Source: Scleromitrula shiraiana (Eukaryota > Ascomycota > Leotiomycetes > Helotiales > Sclerotiniaceae). From it: a stretch of 64,000 nt of DNA. The notes beneath the pieces were generated by a model. It was given only the letters and a program-made list of their open reading frames with translations, made no database searches and had not been told where the DNA came from. Shown piece by piece: positions 34,301 to 45,951 of the stretch (positions within the stretch are counted from its first letter, which is position 1; each line of letters starts with the position of its first letter). A program made the translations under genes and the position numbers. The stretch lies in NCBI GenBank assembly GCA_028455995.1, contig JABELC010000002.1:2542001-2606000 (forward strand), in the 5' to 3' direction.

Positions 34301-37300
34301 TGTACAGTACAACTATTGTGTAGTGGCAATGAGTTCCCTCGGATACAGGTGCAGAGGGGAGAATCCAATCATATTGTCACTTGCGCATCTTGATGTTTGA
34401 ACATGGGGAAATTAGCTCGTGTTCGAGGGAAGATGCTTGGAGAGAAACAATTAACTAAACGGTAGAATACTAGATCTATATCAAGAATATCATCCCATGT
34501 TTTGAGCAATCCTTGATCATATTAATCCTCATATGAATTCGATCTTTAGTAGTATTCGGAGACAAGATCTGTTAATTTCCAAATTTGGCTTATCTTAAAT
34601 GATGCACGTCGATCTCGAGTTCCCAGATCACAAACAAGATTAACTAACAAGCTGTCACGCCCATAATTTGATCGTATGGTCGAATGCGGATTTCAAGGCC
34701 CGACTCCTCATACGTGCATAAGATTTTTCCTTCAATTCAACTTTGGGATTTGATATACTTTGTATGATTGGTTAGAATAGAGAACCATATAGACGAGGCG
34801 GATCGCTTGGGTGTAGGATTCCGAGACATGCAGCTGTCAAAGTGAAAAGTATCCCATTTGCTGGGACCTTAAAGTAGAGATTAGAACCATCGACTAGGGT
34901 AATCTAGAGAAAAAGTTCCTATACCCACCAGGATATGGCTTGTAAAATGACCTGTAGAATATAAAGTTAGAAGAACCCTGAAATATAAACGGATATCTTT
35001 CGATTAGACATTATGTTTACGGCTCAACGGTTCAAGCCTATAAGTTCAGAACTCAAAGAAACTCCCACTTCAATAAATTCTCAAGTCCATAAGTCAACCA
35101 AAGTTTGTGGGGCCCAATGAAAGATTCCTTTCGGTAAAGGATTACTGGTTCAGAACCACTATCAAAGCGCGTGAGAATCCTTCTGGGTTACCTTGTAGCT
35201 AGAGTGCTTGGCATTTTCAAGAGGGTCCAGCGACTTGTATACTTGCAGTATCTCCGTCGGAACCACGCCTCGATGGGTTGACAACGTCACAGTAACTTCG
35301 ATAACCGCGATTTCAAATTTCAGGGGGGAAACTATGCCGATCTCTCAGTTAGGAAGATCTTTAATGTAATTTCTGCACATCCAAGGGTCGATGGGCCAAC
35401 TAAGGAAAGGACAGTTGGTGTATCGTCTCAAAAAGGCAAACTTGTGATTAAGAATAAACCCGACTCGTGCATTCAATGATTTTTTTACTTCATGCATGAC
35501 AACTGTGGTTTCATTCCGGCCTCAAATATGTGCTACCCATATTTTTTGTAAATTTGGAGATTCGATAGCACAATCTAGACCTCGATCTCGCTGCCCGTAC
35601 TATAACCGATATTACCTACAAATCTATAATCATCAAGGCTGCTGGGGATGAAATGCATCTTGTGATGCTGTAAGAGGTAGTGAGCTGCAGTGTAGCCTTG
35701 TAGACATTGCAGTGGATAGACTTCCTGGCGATCGAGGGAGATTGAGCCACTAACATACACTCTTCAACCAAAACATCATTTATAAGAAGATCATGTCTGA
35801 ATGTGGGAGACATTAAATCGGGCAAGTCGTAGAGAGAGGAAGTAAAAATCTAACAAGATTGTGCGTAGTAGCATAAGCCCTGGCGTGCTCGTGTCCATGA
35901 ACTGCAGGGAAGACGGCAAGATGCGGTAAGATATAGCGACTACCCGATCTACAACATAGTGCAAGAATCAAAGTTTTAGTGATACAATAGTAGGCAGAAT
36001 ACGTAGTGCAAGCTAAGACTGATGAACAGCAACTTGCTGTGGTGATTTGTCGGTCAGCCCTCGATAAAACTGTTACGGGTAAACTGGTCAGGGTGATGAA
36101 CATTGCGTACGGTATGTGTGTGCATACTGGCAGACCGCCAACCAAAGCCAGGCAACACGATCGTAAAAATAATGGCCGCGTATCTGGATACTGCACGTGG
36201 TGCTCAATGAGATGTAGAGCCATTTCATAGGCGGTGATAAGTTCATGTTACTGCAAACAATTTTGGGATGCTGTACGATATATCGTGCTTACATGACTTG
36301 TCCATTCTCAAATATGATCTTGCATCTTCTGAGATGGCCACGAAAGACTGCCAAGTAATCGTAATAACTAGGATCAAGAACCCAGGGTCTCCATTCGTAT
36401 GTATGCAGTAGGTCAAATTATTTTTCCACTCGGTGCCCTGAAAAGGAATGAAGTTATTGGAAGAATAAAAAAAAATGGAGAGGTTTAGTGATGGCCACAG
36501 AGGATGAGCAAGTACGACAAGTCAATGTATGATTGAAGTCACCCATATCTAAAATTAATATGATGCAATTTTAATAATGATAAGAATCTGGAATATGATC
36601 GATATGATCGTTGTTGTTGATATCGTTTCTTGATAGGTGTTTATTTACTGTGATGAAAAAAAGCTAGGTTCGGTAGGGACGATAGTACATTAGTTCTTAG
36701 GCGGCTAAGCATATTGTACTACAAGATCCATCACACTATCACTTGGAGTATAGCACCTACAGATTAAGTCTTAGGTATACATAATGCTGCATCATCACAG
36801 CAGCATAGCCCAGAGTAAATGAACAATGATGATTAATTTTGTACGTACTATTAGGTAGTCCTACTTTGATTACATTGCTATGAAGGTACATAGTATGTAG
36901 AATATAGTGGGCATGGTATGTGAGTGCTATATATGTATGTATTTACCTAATTAGGTGTTAGTCGTCTACCTTAAGTTTTTCTCTAATAACATACGTTGAG
37001 TCATTAGTTACTAAGTATTAGTTAAGTATTAGTTGCGTAGTAGGTGTTTGAATATTCCATGGTTCTTGTGATAATTGTTTGATCGATCATCAACTCGTAC
37101 TCATGTAGGTCAACTGGTATCTACCTAATACGTATAGATCGAAGTATAGGTACCTAGATATATCGATATCTAGATTGTGCTTCTTTCTTTTCCTTTCTAC
37201 TTTACCTTAGCCACCACCCCACGACCCACATCATGAACTTGGGAACCTTTCCGATCCATGTATCATTCATGGTTGTATGCAAGGATATATAAAGTGCCAC

Positions 37301-38299
37301 ATCCACACATCTTACCTATGAACCCTTGGACCTTCATCGTAAACTTCGCAAATGAAGCTCCCATTTACAAGGAAAATCCATCAAGGATCTGCTAATATAA
37401 CCCATGTCCACCCCCGTCTCCAGAGTCCAATCCAACCTCGATTATCGGTTCCCAAGACCCAAGGTTTAGTTTATACTGTAACCGGAGATGTATACTAAGG
37501 GAAAACTACCCTTACCTATAAGAATTTATCAGATCTTTAATTATGATTCGGTCGATAGTAGATATTTGAGGGATAATAAGTAGCTACTGCTAGTGCCGTC
37601 CTTGTCTTGATGTACTGTATGTAGTAGATAGATAGATAGATAGATATATATTGAACAAAGTGAGTCTTTCCAAGCATTCACTAGCAACATACTACCTAGG
37701 TAGTTAGTTACCCGCCCCTCGTCTCCGGTGAACCTTAACTTTAAAAAGCACGCAGATGCTAGAGGTTAGAGGCTAGTAGAGGCTAGAGGGTAGGAGCTAA
37801 AGGCTAAAGGCTAAAGGCTAGAAGTTTGAGACTCACCTAGGTGAACAGCCCCGGGAGTATCTATCATAGTCGCTAGAGTAAAATAAATGATACTTGATAG
37901 ATACCTTGGAAAGTTTAACGTGCTTAAGTTATATACCCTATATAATTATAATTAGCCAGCTAGATGAAGTAATCCATGTTCATAATGAATCCCCCTGTAA
38001 AATTCGCCTTGTCTTGACTCCCTGGATCCTTGAATGACGGTTTTTTCTTTTCTTTTCCTATTATCTATCGTATGAAACTAAAAATCTTCTGTCATCTACT
38101 AGTATCCGGTAGTTTTCTATATTTTCTTCCTCTACGTTTAATACTATTAGTTCTTTAACACTCGATCCTAAAGAGTACAACCTACTACCAAGCTATTACT
38201 AGTCCCCCGATATTTTATTACCTATATTATGTTAGTTAACGGGTAATTATCTTTTAATACTAAATAATAGTACGACCAACACTACATTACACTACTTAC

Positions 38300-39626
38300 T
38301 ACTACGCTCTTTTCATCCCGCTGTCAACTCCTCTTCCCTCCACCTCCTCTCCAAGCCTCAAGGATAATATTCTTATCGAACCTGTTCTCCTTTGGTGTAA
38401 AACTACTTCATTCTTATATTGTATTGTATCTATTCCAAGACTGGTTCTACAGTATTAGAATCCTACCTCAACTCTTGATAATCCTATCGTTTACTTTACC
38501 AAACTTCGAGAAGCTCACCTGCCCTGTTGTACTCCTTCCTACACCTTCCACAAAGCTTTACACAAAACAAAAGTTAATCCAGCCATTAAGCAAGAAAATC
38601 AACTAAACGAACAAGCAAGAGAGAAGAAGTCTACAGCTTGTTTCCTTCCTCTTCTTCTTTTCCTCATTCAACAACCTCTACATCTTAGAAAACGTCGATA
38701 TTTTTATCAAACATTGGGAACTTTTATCTTAAAACGAAATATTATAACACCGTTTTTCTTGCTCACCATTGTACACAACTTTTGAGTATTTACTACCACC
38801 AAGCCTCAATTGATTGACTGTTCGGTTTTTATCGTCATCCTCAAACAATTGTCTTGAATTGAACTATCTTTAGGCATATATATATACACCTTTGGGCACA
38901 TAAGAAAAAAATTCTGGATCGCCCATATTTCGAATAGTCTCACCAGCTATACAAGCCCCTCCACTCCAATTTCCCCTTTGTGTAATACTCATCACTGATC
39001 GAACTATTATATCGAGAATCGCTCCAAAGTTTGACGATCCAGGAATCACGATAAAAAAAGACTACCTCCTTCATCGACTTGATTTCGGGAGATATAGATA
39101 CATTCGCCGCTCGACGGTTTCGTCCATGCACAGGCAGGTGGTATTTGGCGGAGATTCCCACTTTCGTAGCGAATTTATTGCCTCACTCTGAGATCATTGA
39201 TAGGCCAGGGTCTTAACGACGGCAGAAAAAAAATAGAGGCCCAAAGAGAATATATATATAAATATAAATATTATATATATACATACGCCACGAATCTGCG
39301 AATAAGCATTTCCCTTGACATATACGATAGCATTGTCATTAGACGAACTCGAGAGCTAGAGCCTTTTCATTCAGCCGCACAGCCATTTAACCGTTCTACT
39401 CACAATTCCTTATATTCACTAGCATTCCAGTTAGTGTTCAAGCAACGCTAATACCAGAAATTGTACGGGGCATATTCGAGCTGAGAGGAGCTTCACAGAT
39501 GCTTAGGTGAACAGGTGCTACGGGTACACAAAAAATCGGAACCGGAAGAGCACGATATCACTGCACGCATGTTTCCGAGTATCTAATCTTTTCAGATCTG
39601 AGTGTAAATTATTTCAGATCTTCGCA
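38300..39626 (+). promoter_or_regulatory. Pyrimidine-rich promoter and putative long 5' leader of the GATA-factor gene
   Basis: C/T-rich tracts at 38320-38900 (for example CTCCTCTTCCCTCCACCTCC) typify fungal transcription-start regions. If transcription begins there, the leader exceeds 700 nt and contains upstream frames of 60 codons (38424-38606) and 84 codons (39197-39451), which would reduce or regulate initiation at the main ATG. The start site itself is not determinable from sequence. Confidence 0.35.
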
Positions 39627-41284
39627 ATGGATGGTGCGGACAGTAGACGGTCGAGGTTAGTTATATTCCTTTAGTCCGCGATGACGTTAGACATGATCTA
39701 TGCTTTCTATTATTTCTTTTCCACGATCGACTTAGAAGCTTACTCTATATAACAGTGGTATCTCCTCCATCATGAACCGCGAACCCATCGAGCGCATAAT
39801 CACAGATACTAGATACATACAAACGAGTTCAATGGCTCCGAGTCCTTCTAACTCGCTGTATTCAAATGGCACACAACAACCATATTCTGCAGGATGGTCC
39901 GGTCCTTCGCATTCATCTGGGCTTATATCTCCCCCAGAGTCGAGAAGGACATCGGGGGAGAAGAACCCTCTTCCATTACAGACCAGCGTTCATCGACAAT
40001 CTCTCCCATCAATATATGAAGCCTTGGGTAGTGGTGGTGAACCTCCAAGGCAGGGCCCATATGCGTCGCCAGTTTCCGCTTCTCTACCACCGTCGCATTC
40101 TCAAATACCCTATACACAATCGCAAACACTTCCACCGCCACGCCCGTTGGAGCAGACACCATACCAACCGCCATTAGGACCACCTCAACCACGGCAATCA
40201 TCTCCGCTTATGTCCATGCAGCCATCACCTTTCTCGCGGACAGATCCCAATCCTCCAAACTTCCCTGATGCTCGGCGGCCATCGATATTACATGCATCAA
40301 CGAACCATCCTCCACCCCCACCTCCTCCACCACCTTCCAATCCTTATCCTCCGTCTAGATATGAAGCTTCACGAGGTGAACCAGATTCCAGATCTTTAGA
40401 CAGGCCGGCGAATGGATATGCTCAGCCTCCTCCATCACATAATCATCATTCCTATTCTCAGGGCCCACCAACCCCATCCGGACCTCCCAGTCAAGCCTAC
40501 CCTCCACGATATCCAGCACGGGATGAAAGAGCTCCAAATGTTGGCTGGAAGGACCAAAAGGCTCAACCCGTACCTCATTTCCAAGGTGTGAAACGCCATT
40601 TGGATGTGTGGGACTTCGAAAATAATCTAGCTTGTGTAGGTCCTTCAACACTACAGACTTTGGCATTATTTATTGACTTTTACTCGAAGATCGATATATC
40701 TAGTGGCACTCTACAAGGATGGTCTAGTCACTTCAACACAATTGCGCAAGAACAACAACGTTCCCATAACGTCATCCCAGGAAGAATGCCCGAGGTTAGA
40801 TCCGTTGATGAGATGTTAGCGCATACAGACAAGATCAGAAGCAGTCTGATGCGTATAAGAGAATCACTTGTCCAGCAAGAACATGCAACAGTCGATGATC
40901 AAGCAAGAGGTTTTGGTCCTCACGGGGCTCATATGGTACCGGATTACGATGACGAAAGTGTTTATGGTGATGACAGACTCAATCAAAGCTACAGTGGTGG
41001 CGATGGCAAGAAGCGTCGAGGAGTACGTACTCTCTTTATTTTCCTATTTTTAGAACGTACTAATAACAAGATAGCGTGCTGCACCTCCGGGTAGATGTCA
41101 CAGTTGTAATAGAGCAGAGACTCCCGAGTGGAGAAGGGGACCGGATGGAGCACGTACGCTCTGCAATGCATGTGGGTTGCATTATGCTAAACTTACCCGC
41201 AAAAATACCATAAAACAGTCACAAGGCTCCAATGGTTCATCACTTCGACCCAAATCGGCGGAGGGGCATACTCCACGACCTTAA
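39627..41284 (+). CDS. ltf1: GATA-type transcription factor, NsdD/LTF1 (SUB-1) type
   Basis: Three exons, 39627-39655, 39756-41022 and 41075-41284, give 501 aa. The nine-codon first exon (MDGADSRRS) joins in frame to SGISSIMNREP; starting at the ATG 39772 instead gives 486 aa. Residues 20-270 are Pro/Ser-rich with a run of nine prolines. The conserved central part runs FQGVKRHLDVWDFENNL to MRIRESLVQQE. A single C-terminal zinc finger, CX2CX18CX2C at residues 440-465 (CHSCNRAETPEWRRGPDGAR, then TLCNACGLHYAKLTRK), directly follows the last intron. One finger with an 18-residue loop, placed at the extreme C-terminus, is the arrangement of Aspergillus NsdD, Neurospora SUB-1 and Botrytis LTF1, nuclear factors that control light responses, sexual development and secondary metabolism. 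The gene is preceded by an unusually long non-coding region. Confidence 0.93.
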
Positions 41285-42991
41285 TTTACTCACCATCGAA
41301 GCAGAAGGTATATTATTATATTACCGAAACACAAATCTAATGTATAAAGTATTTTTTTGCGTTACAGCACATGAAGATCTTTCGCAATTGCTATTTTGGA
41401 GTTATGGAGACTTTTGATCAGAAGATCACGGGAACAGGAAAAGTCGCATCGATTACACGTCTTTTAGGGCACAGATGGGGTCTTAGGGGCCACGCATGCC
41501 AGGAGCATATGGACACATGGTAACAGCGTTCGAAGATGATTTTTAAATCGACGTATACGGAATTTCGCTTTGAGGCGTTTTTGATAGCTACGGCTAAGAG
41601 TTACAAGACTCTTGTTTTGCATGCATAAGATGGCGTTCTTTTTCTTTTTTGTTTGCCATTTTGACCAACGGAGTTCTCGAGTAGGGCCACTTGGGTGTAA
41701 AGCTCTGAATGGCATTTTGGGCCTTGGATATTGGATGCTGGGTACTACTTCTTGACTACTTTTCATAATATATGTTTCAGGCATTTTGAGATCTACTTCT
41801 TCATGAGTTCATTCCTTGGGGGTGGGGAATCTTCATGCTCGCTGGGGTTGACCTTAGCTTACGATGTTCGACATGGGGGATCTAGGGTTTGGATTGAGTG
41901 AGGATCTAGGGACGGATACGATATCTTCGGGGTACAGAGAGGCTGGCTGGTTATGATGGGATAGGATGGGATGGATGGGAATACACATCGTGAGATCTGG
42001 GGTGCTACCAACGATACCAAATCAGGGACAGGTTTTACTTTGTCAATTTAGCATTTGCGGGGGTGGGAATAAAGGAGAATCAGGTTTATTCATCATAGGT
42101 TCAGAGAGGGCAGGCGGTAGGCGGGTGGAAAGAATTGCGTGAATGTCTCCCCCCTCCCCAAATAGAGAAAGGAGAAAGGCAGATACGATTTCAAATGCAA
42201 TGTACAAGCAAGCACAGACGGATCTAGAGATTGAGACCTTGGATGATACAATCTCTACAAACCAGCTATACTATACATTTATACAATCTACAGAATCAAA
42301 TCAAGTATTATACATGGAGCAGACAAATGTAAATCAAATGCAAATCAAATCCAATGAAGAAATGATATCCTCATGTGCTGTTACTTCTCCCAGCTACGTA
42401 TCAATCCGTATGTATGTATATATTAATTACCATTACGTAGACGGTGTATGTACGTGCCAGGAAAGCGCTGGAAATAAAAATAAAACGTATTACCATTGGT
42501 GAAAACTCATGAATCAATTGAACCTCTGTTTCTATTCATCGACAATCATTTGCTCATTTGAGACGAGTGTGTTGCGCTGTGTTGTTGTAATTTGTTTTGT
42601 GTTAGCATCGATGTAGATTTAACCAACCAGCTCATCAACCAACATGTCCATTTTATTTATTGTTGTCGACTTGCATACATGATTTTTTCGCGATCGTGAG
42701 AGGTATGTCATACAATACCATTGCGATCGATCTAGATCTCAGCACCATCGAACTTTTCTATCGTTGGACCTACACTACCTAGGTACAGCGCACATTTTTT
42801 TTATCCCCTTGGGTGGGTACTGTACCTACCTACTATGGTGTGGTTCAGTTGGTATCCCCATGGTACCAATCTGCGATCGGTAGGAACTTACATACATAGC
42901 TGGTATGTATTCTAGATGCCAGATGGGCTTTAGAAATTCTGATCTGGATGTTCGATTTGCAGGGGCGATTTCTTGATCGTCGGGATTATTT

Positions 42992-43009
42992 GGGGGGGGG
43001 GGGGGGGGG
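42992..43009. repeat. G18 homopolymer
   Basis: Eighteen consecutive G preceded by ATTATTT. Such runs can fold into quadruplexes and are also prone to sequencing length errors. Confidence 0.85.
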
Positions 43010-45334
43010 TGTAGGGTTGCGCTCGTACTATGCTGCTTATTGTATTGTTACTTAGTTCTACTTTACTGTGCTGTCTCGGCTACATTGTAGATACGTAGGT
43101 GCTTGATCGAACTCGCTAATCTTAGACATATCTACAATGTGATACTTCTTTGTTTGATTCGTGTCTTAGAGGGTTCTTTTTGGGGTATATGGAGATAAAG
43201 GAATTAATGTGTGAGATATTGATTTTATTATTATTATTATTATTGTTCTGTTTTTTTGTTTTGTTAGATGAGGCTTAAGAGGTGGGATAGAGTGGGGTGG
43301 GGGATGAGATGGATGAGTGGTTGGTAATGGTGATTTGGGTGGGTTTGGTGATACTGTGATTAAGAAGGGTTTTGCTGCTTTGTACTATCTATCCTATGGT
43401 TGGCTGGGCTTGAGAGGAAGGGCACACCATGAGTAGGCAGATAGGTAGGTAGGTGATAACTGTAAAATTCATATTGATTGGTACCTAGCCATAGTAGACG
43501 TAGATCACGGTGATACTTCTTGGCATGGTGAGGTAACTATTCAAAATCTATCCTATGTAAATACGATAGGCATTCATTTCTTGATTTCTAAGCATTCTAC
43601 TACCGAATAGGGAAACAATTATTTCAAGGCTGTTTTGGATAGAGTAGCTTGATGTGCTTGGTGATCTTTTGCCTCAGAGAATAGGATGTATGCAAGTGCT
43701 ACGATTGCAAATATTCAACTACCAAAGTCCAATATTGCAGGAAGATGTTCAAAATACACCCCTAAACGCCATCAGGATCCAAATACCAAGGCGCGAGAGA
43801 ATGGGATCTAATCGCCAAGTGCTGGGGGTGTGTTTTAGGTATTCTCATCGCCATGGTGTTGGATATGATCCTGATACCAAACTAAAGTATGCACTGCTGA
43901 TGCATTTTCAAAATCCCGTAAGAGATAAGGCATGTATGACACTGGGGGGTTGAGAATGCACATATTGTAGCAAATTGATGCGGGTTTCCGAGAGGCGAGA
44001 AAGGAGGTTGTTTGTGATGGGATCGATCGGATCGGAGGAAGATTTGTATCCTTGAAGTGTGTCGTATGCAAGTTATGCATGGAAAGGAGAAGTGATATGG
44101 TGAGGGGTAAAGTGTGTATAAAGAAACATTTTATGTTGTGTTTGTTTTGGAAAAGCGAAGATATATAGAAGAAATGAAATATCATAGAATATAATAGCCT
44201 GTGATCAATATTAAGGATAACAATGAAATTCGTGATCGCAGAAGTCCATCCAGACAAATAGCAACCTCTCTTCTGTGATGCTTCAAATCCAGCTTCTCGA
44301 GTCATGAACCTTGTCACTCAACACTCGGTGATCTAACATCGTTCAAGAGCTTTAAATATTTACAATAAGAATAAATAATACAAAGAATAAGAATGAGCAT
44401 GGGATTCAAATATAAACCTAGAAAGTGTATAACACTTTATGCTGTGCATATGTGGCAATGCAACTGCACGGAAACACATATGATATGCAAAGTAACACCT
44501 TACGGATATCTGAGGAGATTAAAACGTGATCATCGTGATAATGTAAGTCCCCTAAGTGCATGATTAGATAGAACACGAGGTTTGCTGTAGATGCAGTATG
44601 TAGATATGTGGTGCTCTGTGAGGTCGACGGTTAGAGGCATGTTGAATTTTCGAGACACGTGTTCTGAAGGTTTTTCCTTCCTCTTTTTGATGTGATGCAG
44701 CTTCGGAAGACAAGAAAGACGAATCGAAATCGGAGACGAGGATCTCAATGTTGTGATACCTTGGGTTGTACAAAGATGGGAATTTTGAGCTGGAACAGGG
44801 ATAGGGGAAAGTTCAGTGAGGTTGTGAGAAAAGTATTTGTCAAAGGCTGTGGGAAGCGAAAAGCTGTTTGATGTGAGGCTTATCCTTGAAATATGGGTGT
44901 TTCATAGAATTGATCTTTGTGTGAGGAGATCTAGGTAGGATGTCTTTCAATAGATAAGAAATGTAGTATCTCTCAAATATCTGGTAGATAAAGAGTACCG
45001 GTACTCAACGGAAATATTCGAGAAGATGATATGTACAACACAGGAAGGAGATGACAGTCTGAGGTAAGATAGAGTCTCTTGTCTCTTGTCTCTTGTCTCA
45101 GCTGATTGACCTACCTTATCTAGGTACTCATTTCACAAATTCTTCGTTTATTCTTGGCCTAATCTCAATAACGACTCCATCTTGATTGTGTTCATTCGGG
45201 GTGTTAATGGTGTTCCTTTAACCTGGAACAATACAATATTTAATAGCTCTAGATCTTTTCGTCTAAAGTTAGCTTAGAACTACTGTAGAGGTTCGATTTG
45301 TCTCGGATAATTTATTTTAAAAGGATAATGCGGA

Positions 45335-45362
45335 CCGGTGTCGGTGTCGGTGTCGGTGTCGG
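45335..45362. repeat. Hexanucleotide (CGGTGT)n
   Basis: Four and a half tandem copies of CGGTGT in an otherwise AT-rich neighbourhood. Confidence 0.9.
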
Positions 45363-45449
45363 AATTACAAGTGTCAACCCGTACCTACTATAGGTTCTAT
45401 ACCAAGACTGTACAAGTATCTAGTGTAGGTAGCTAATCTGCTAAGTCTG

Positions 45450-45500
45450 CTAGACACCCACTAGACACCCACTAGACACCTACTAGACACCTACTAGACT
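45450..45500. repeat. 11-bp minisatellite CTAGACACCYA
   Basis: Four full units at 45450-45493, two with CCCA and two with CCTA, followed by a degenerate partial unit. Confidence 0.9.
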
Positions 45501-45627
45501 TACTAGGTATGCAAATACCAGTAGTAGTTGATGTACATTCATTGGTACAGTAGCATCACAAAAATGTTTGCTTAGGTGAGCAAGCAGCAACTAGCTAGGT
45601 ATTCACCCCACCTATTGACTATTTTAA

Positions 45628-45634
45628 TTAGTAA
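45628..45634. promoter_or_regulatory. Putative Yap1-type response element TTAGTAA
   Basis: A canonical AP-1-like site TTAGTAA lies 318 bp upstream of the glutamate-cysteine ligase start. This gene is a well-known target of Yap1-family oxidative-stress factors in fungi. A 7-mer occurs often by chance, so the call is tentative. Confidence 0.35.
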
Positions 45635-45951
45635 ACATATTTTTGATAATTTTTCCACTCTAAATTTCTGATCATGCCATCAATCCCTTCCTATATCTGA
45701 GAATTTTTCAATAGTGAAGAGACAACAAGAAGGGGAAGAGAATAAATATACCGATTGATTCGGAGGAGGAAAACGACGGGCGAACGAAGGATTCTGATAA
45801 AGATCGATAAGCAATGAGGGGAACATGAAGCTCTGACAGATAGTTTAAAGTGTGGAGATATCAAGTCCTGGATTGAACAGACACCAAAGCTAGCTTCCAA
45901 GGTCGATTGAATCTTCCTACCGCCTCTGCTTTATTAAAGAACTCTTGAGAT

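Larger units (their letters stand above)
28614..39626. other. 11-kb gene-free region upstream of the GATA-factor gene
   Basis: No frame longer than about 140 codons or with recognisable content exists on either strand. From 28.6 to 31.4 kb the DNA is dominated by microsatellites: (ATGAT)n at 29813-29867, (ATCA)n, (AATG)n, A23 at 30817, GGTAAT/GGTAAG units at 30700-30740, and GATGG units at 31250-31303. From 31.4 to 37 kb it is complex, unique-looking sequence with only scattered short frames, including a leftward one at 35575-36223 that resembles nothing known. From 37.6 to 38.3 kb there are degenerate GGCTA(A/G)A repeats and TACCTAGGTA palindromes. The last 1.3 kb is C/T-rich and AT-rich leader DNA. 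It probably serves as a large regulatory region and 5' leader. Confidence 0.5.
41285..45951. other. 4.7-kb intergenic region between ltf1 and gsh1
   Basis: No gene can be supported; frames are below 160 codons and unlike any family. It contains a G18 homopolymer at 42992-43009, a palindrome TACCTAGGTA at 42776-42785, (TTA)n near 43230, CGGTGT hexamers at 45335-45362, 11-bp tandem repeats at 45450-45500, and a TTAGTAA element at 45628 close to the glutamate-cysteine ligase gene. Confidence 0.5.

Noticed and set aside
35575..36223. Leftward frames of 60-136 codons suggesting a gene
   Set aside because: The pieces are in different frames, Cys/Leu/Thr-rich, and match no domain I know; a chance frame or deep relic cannot be told apart.
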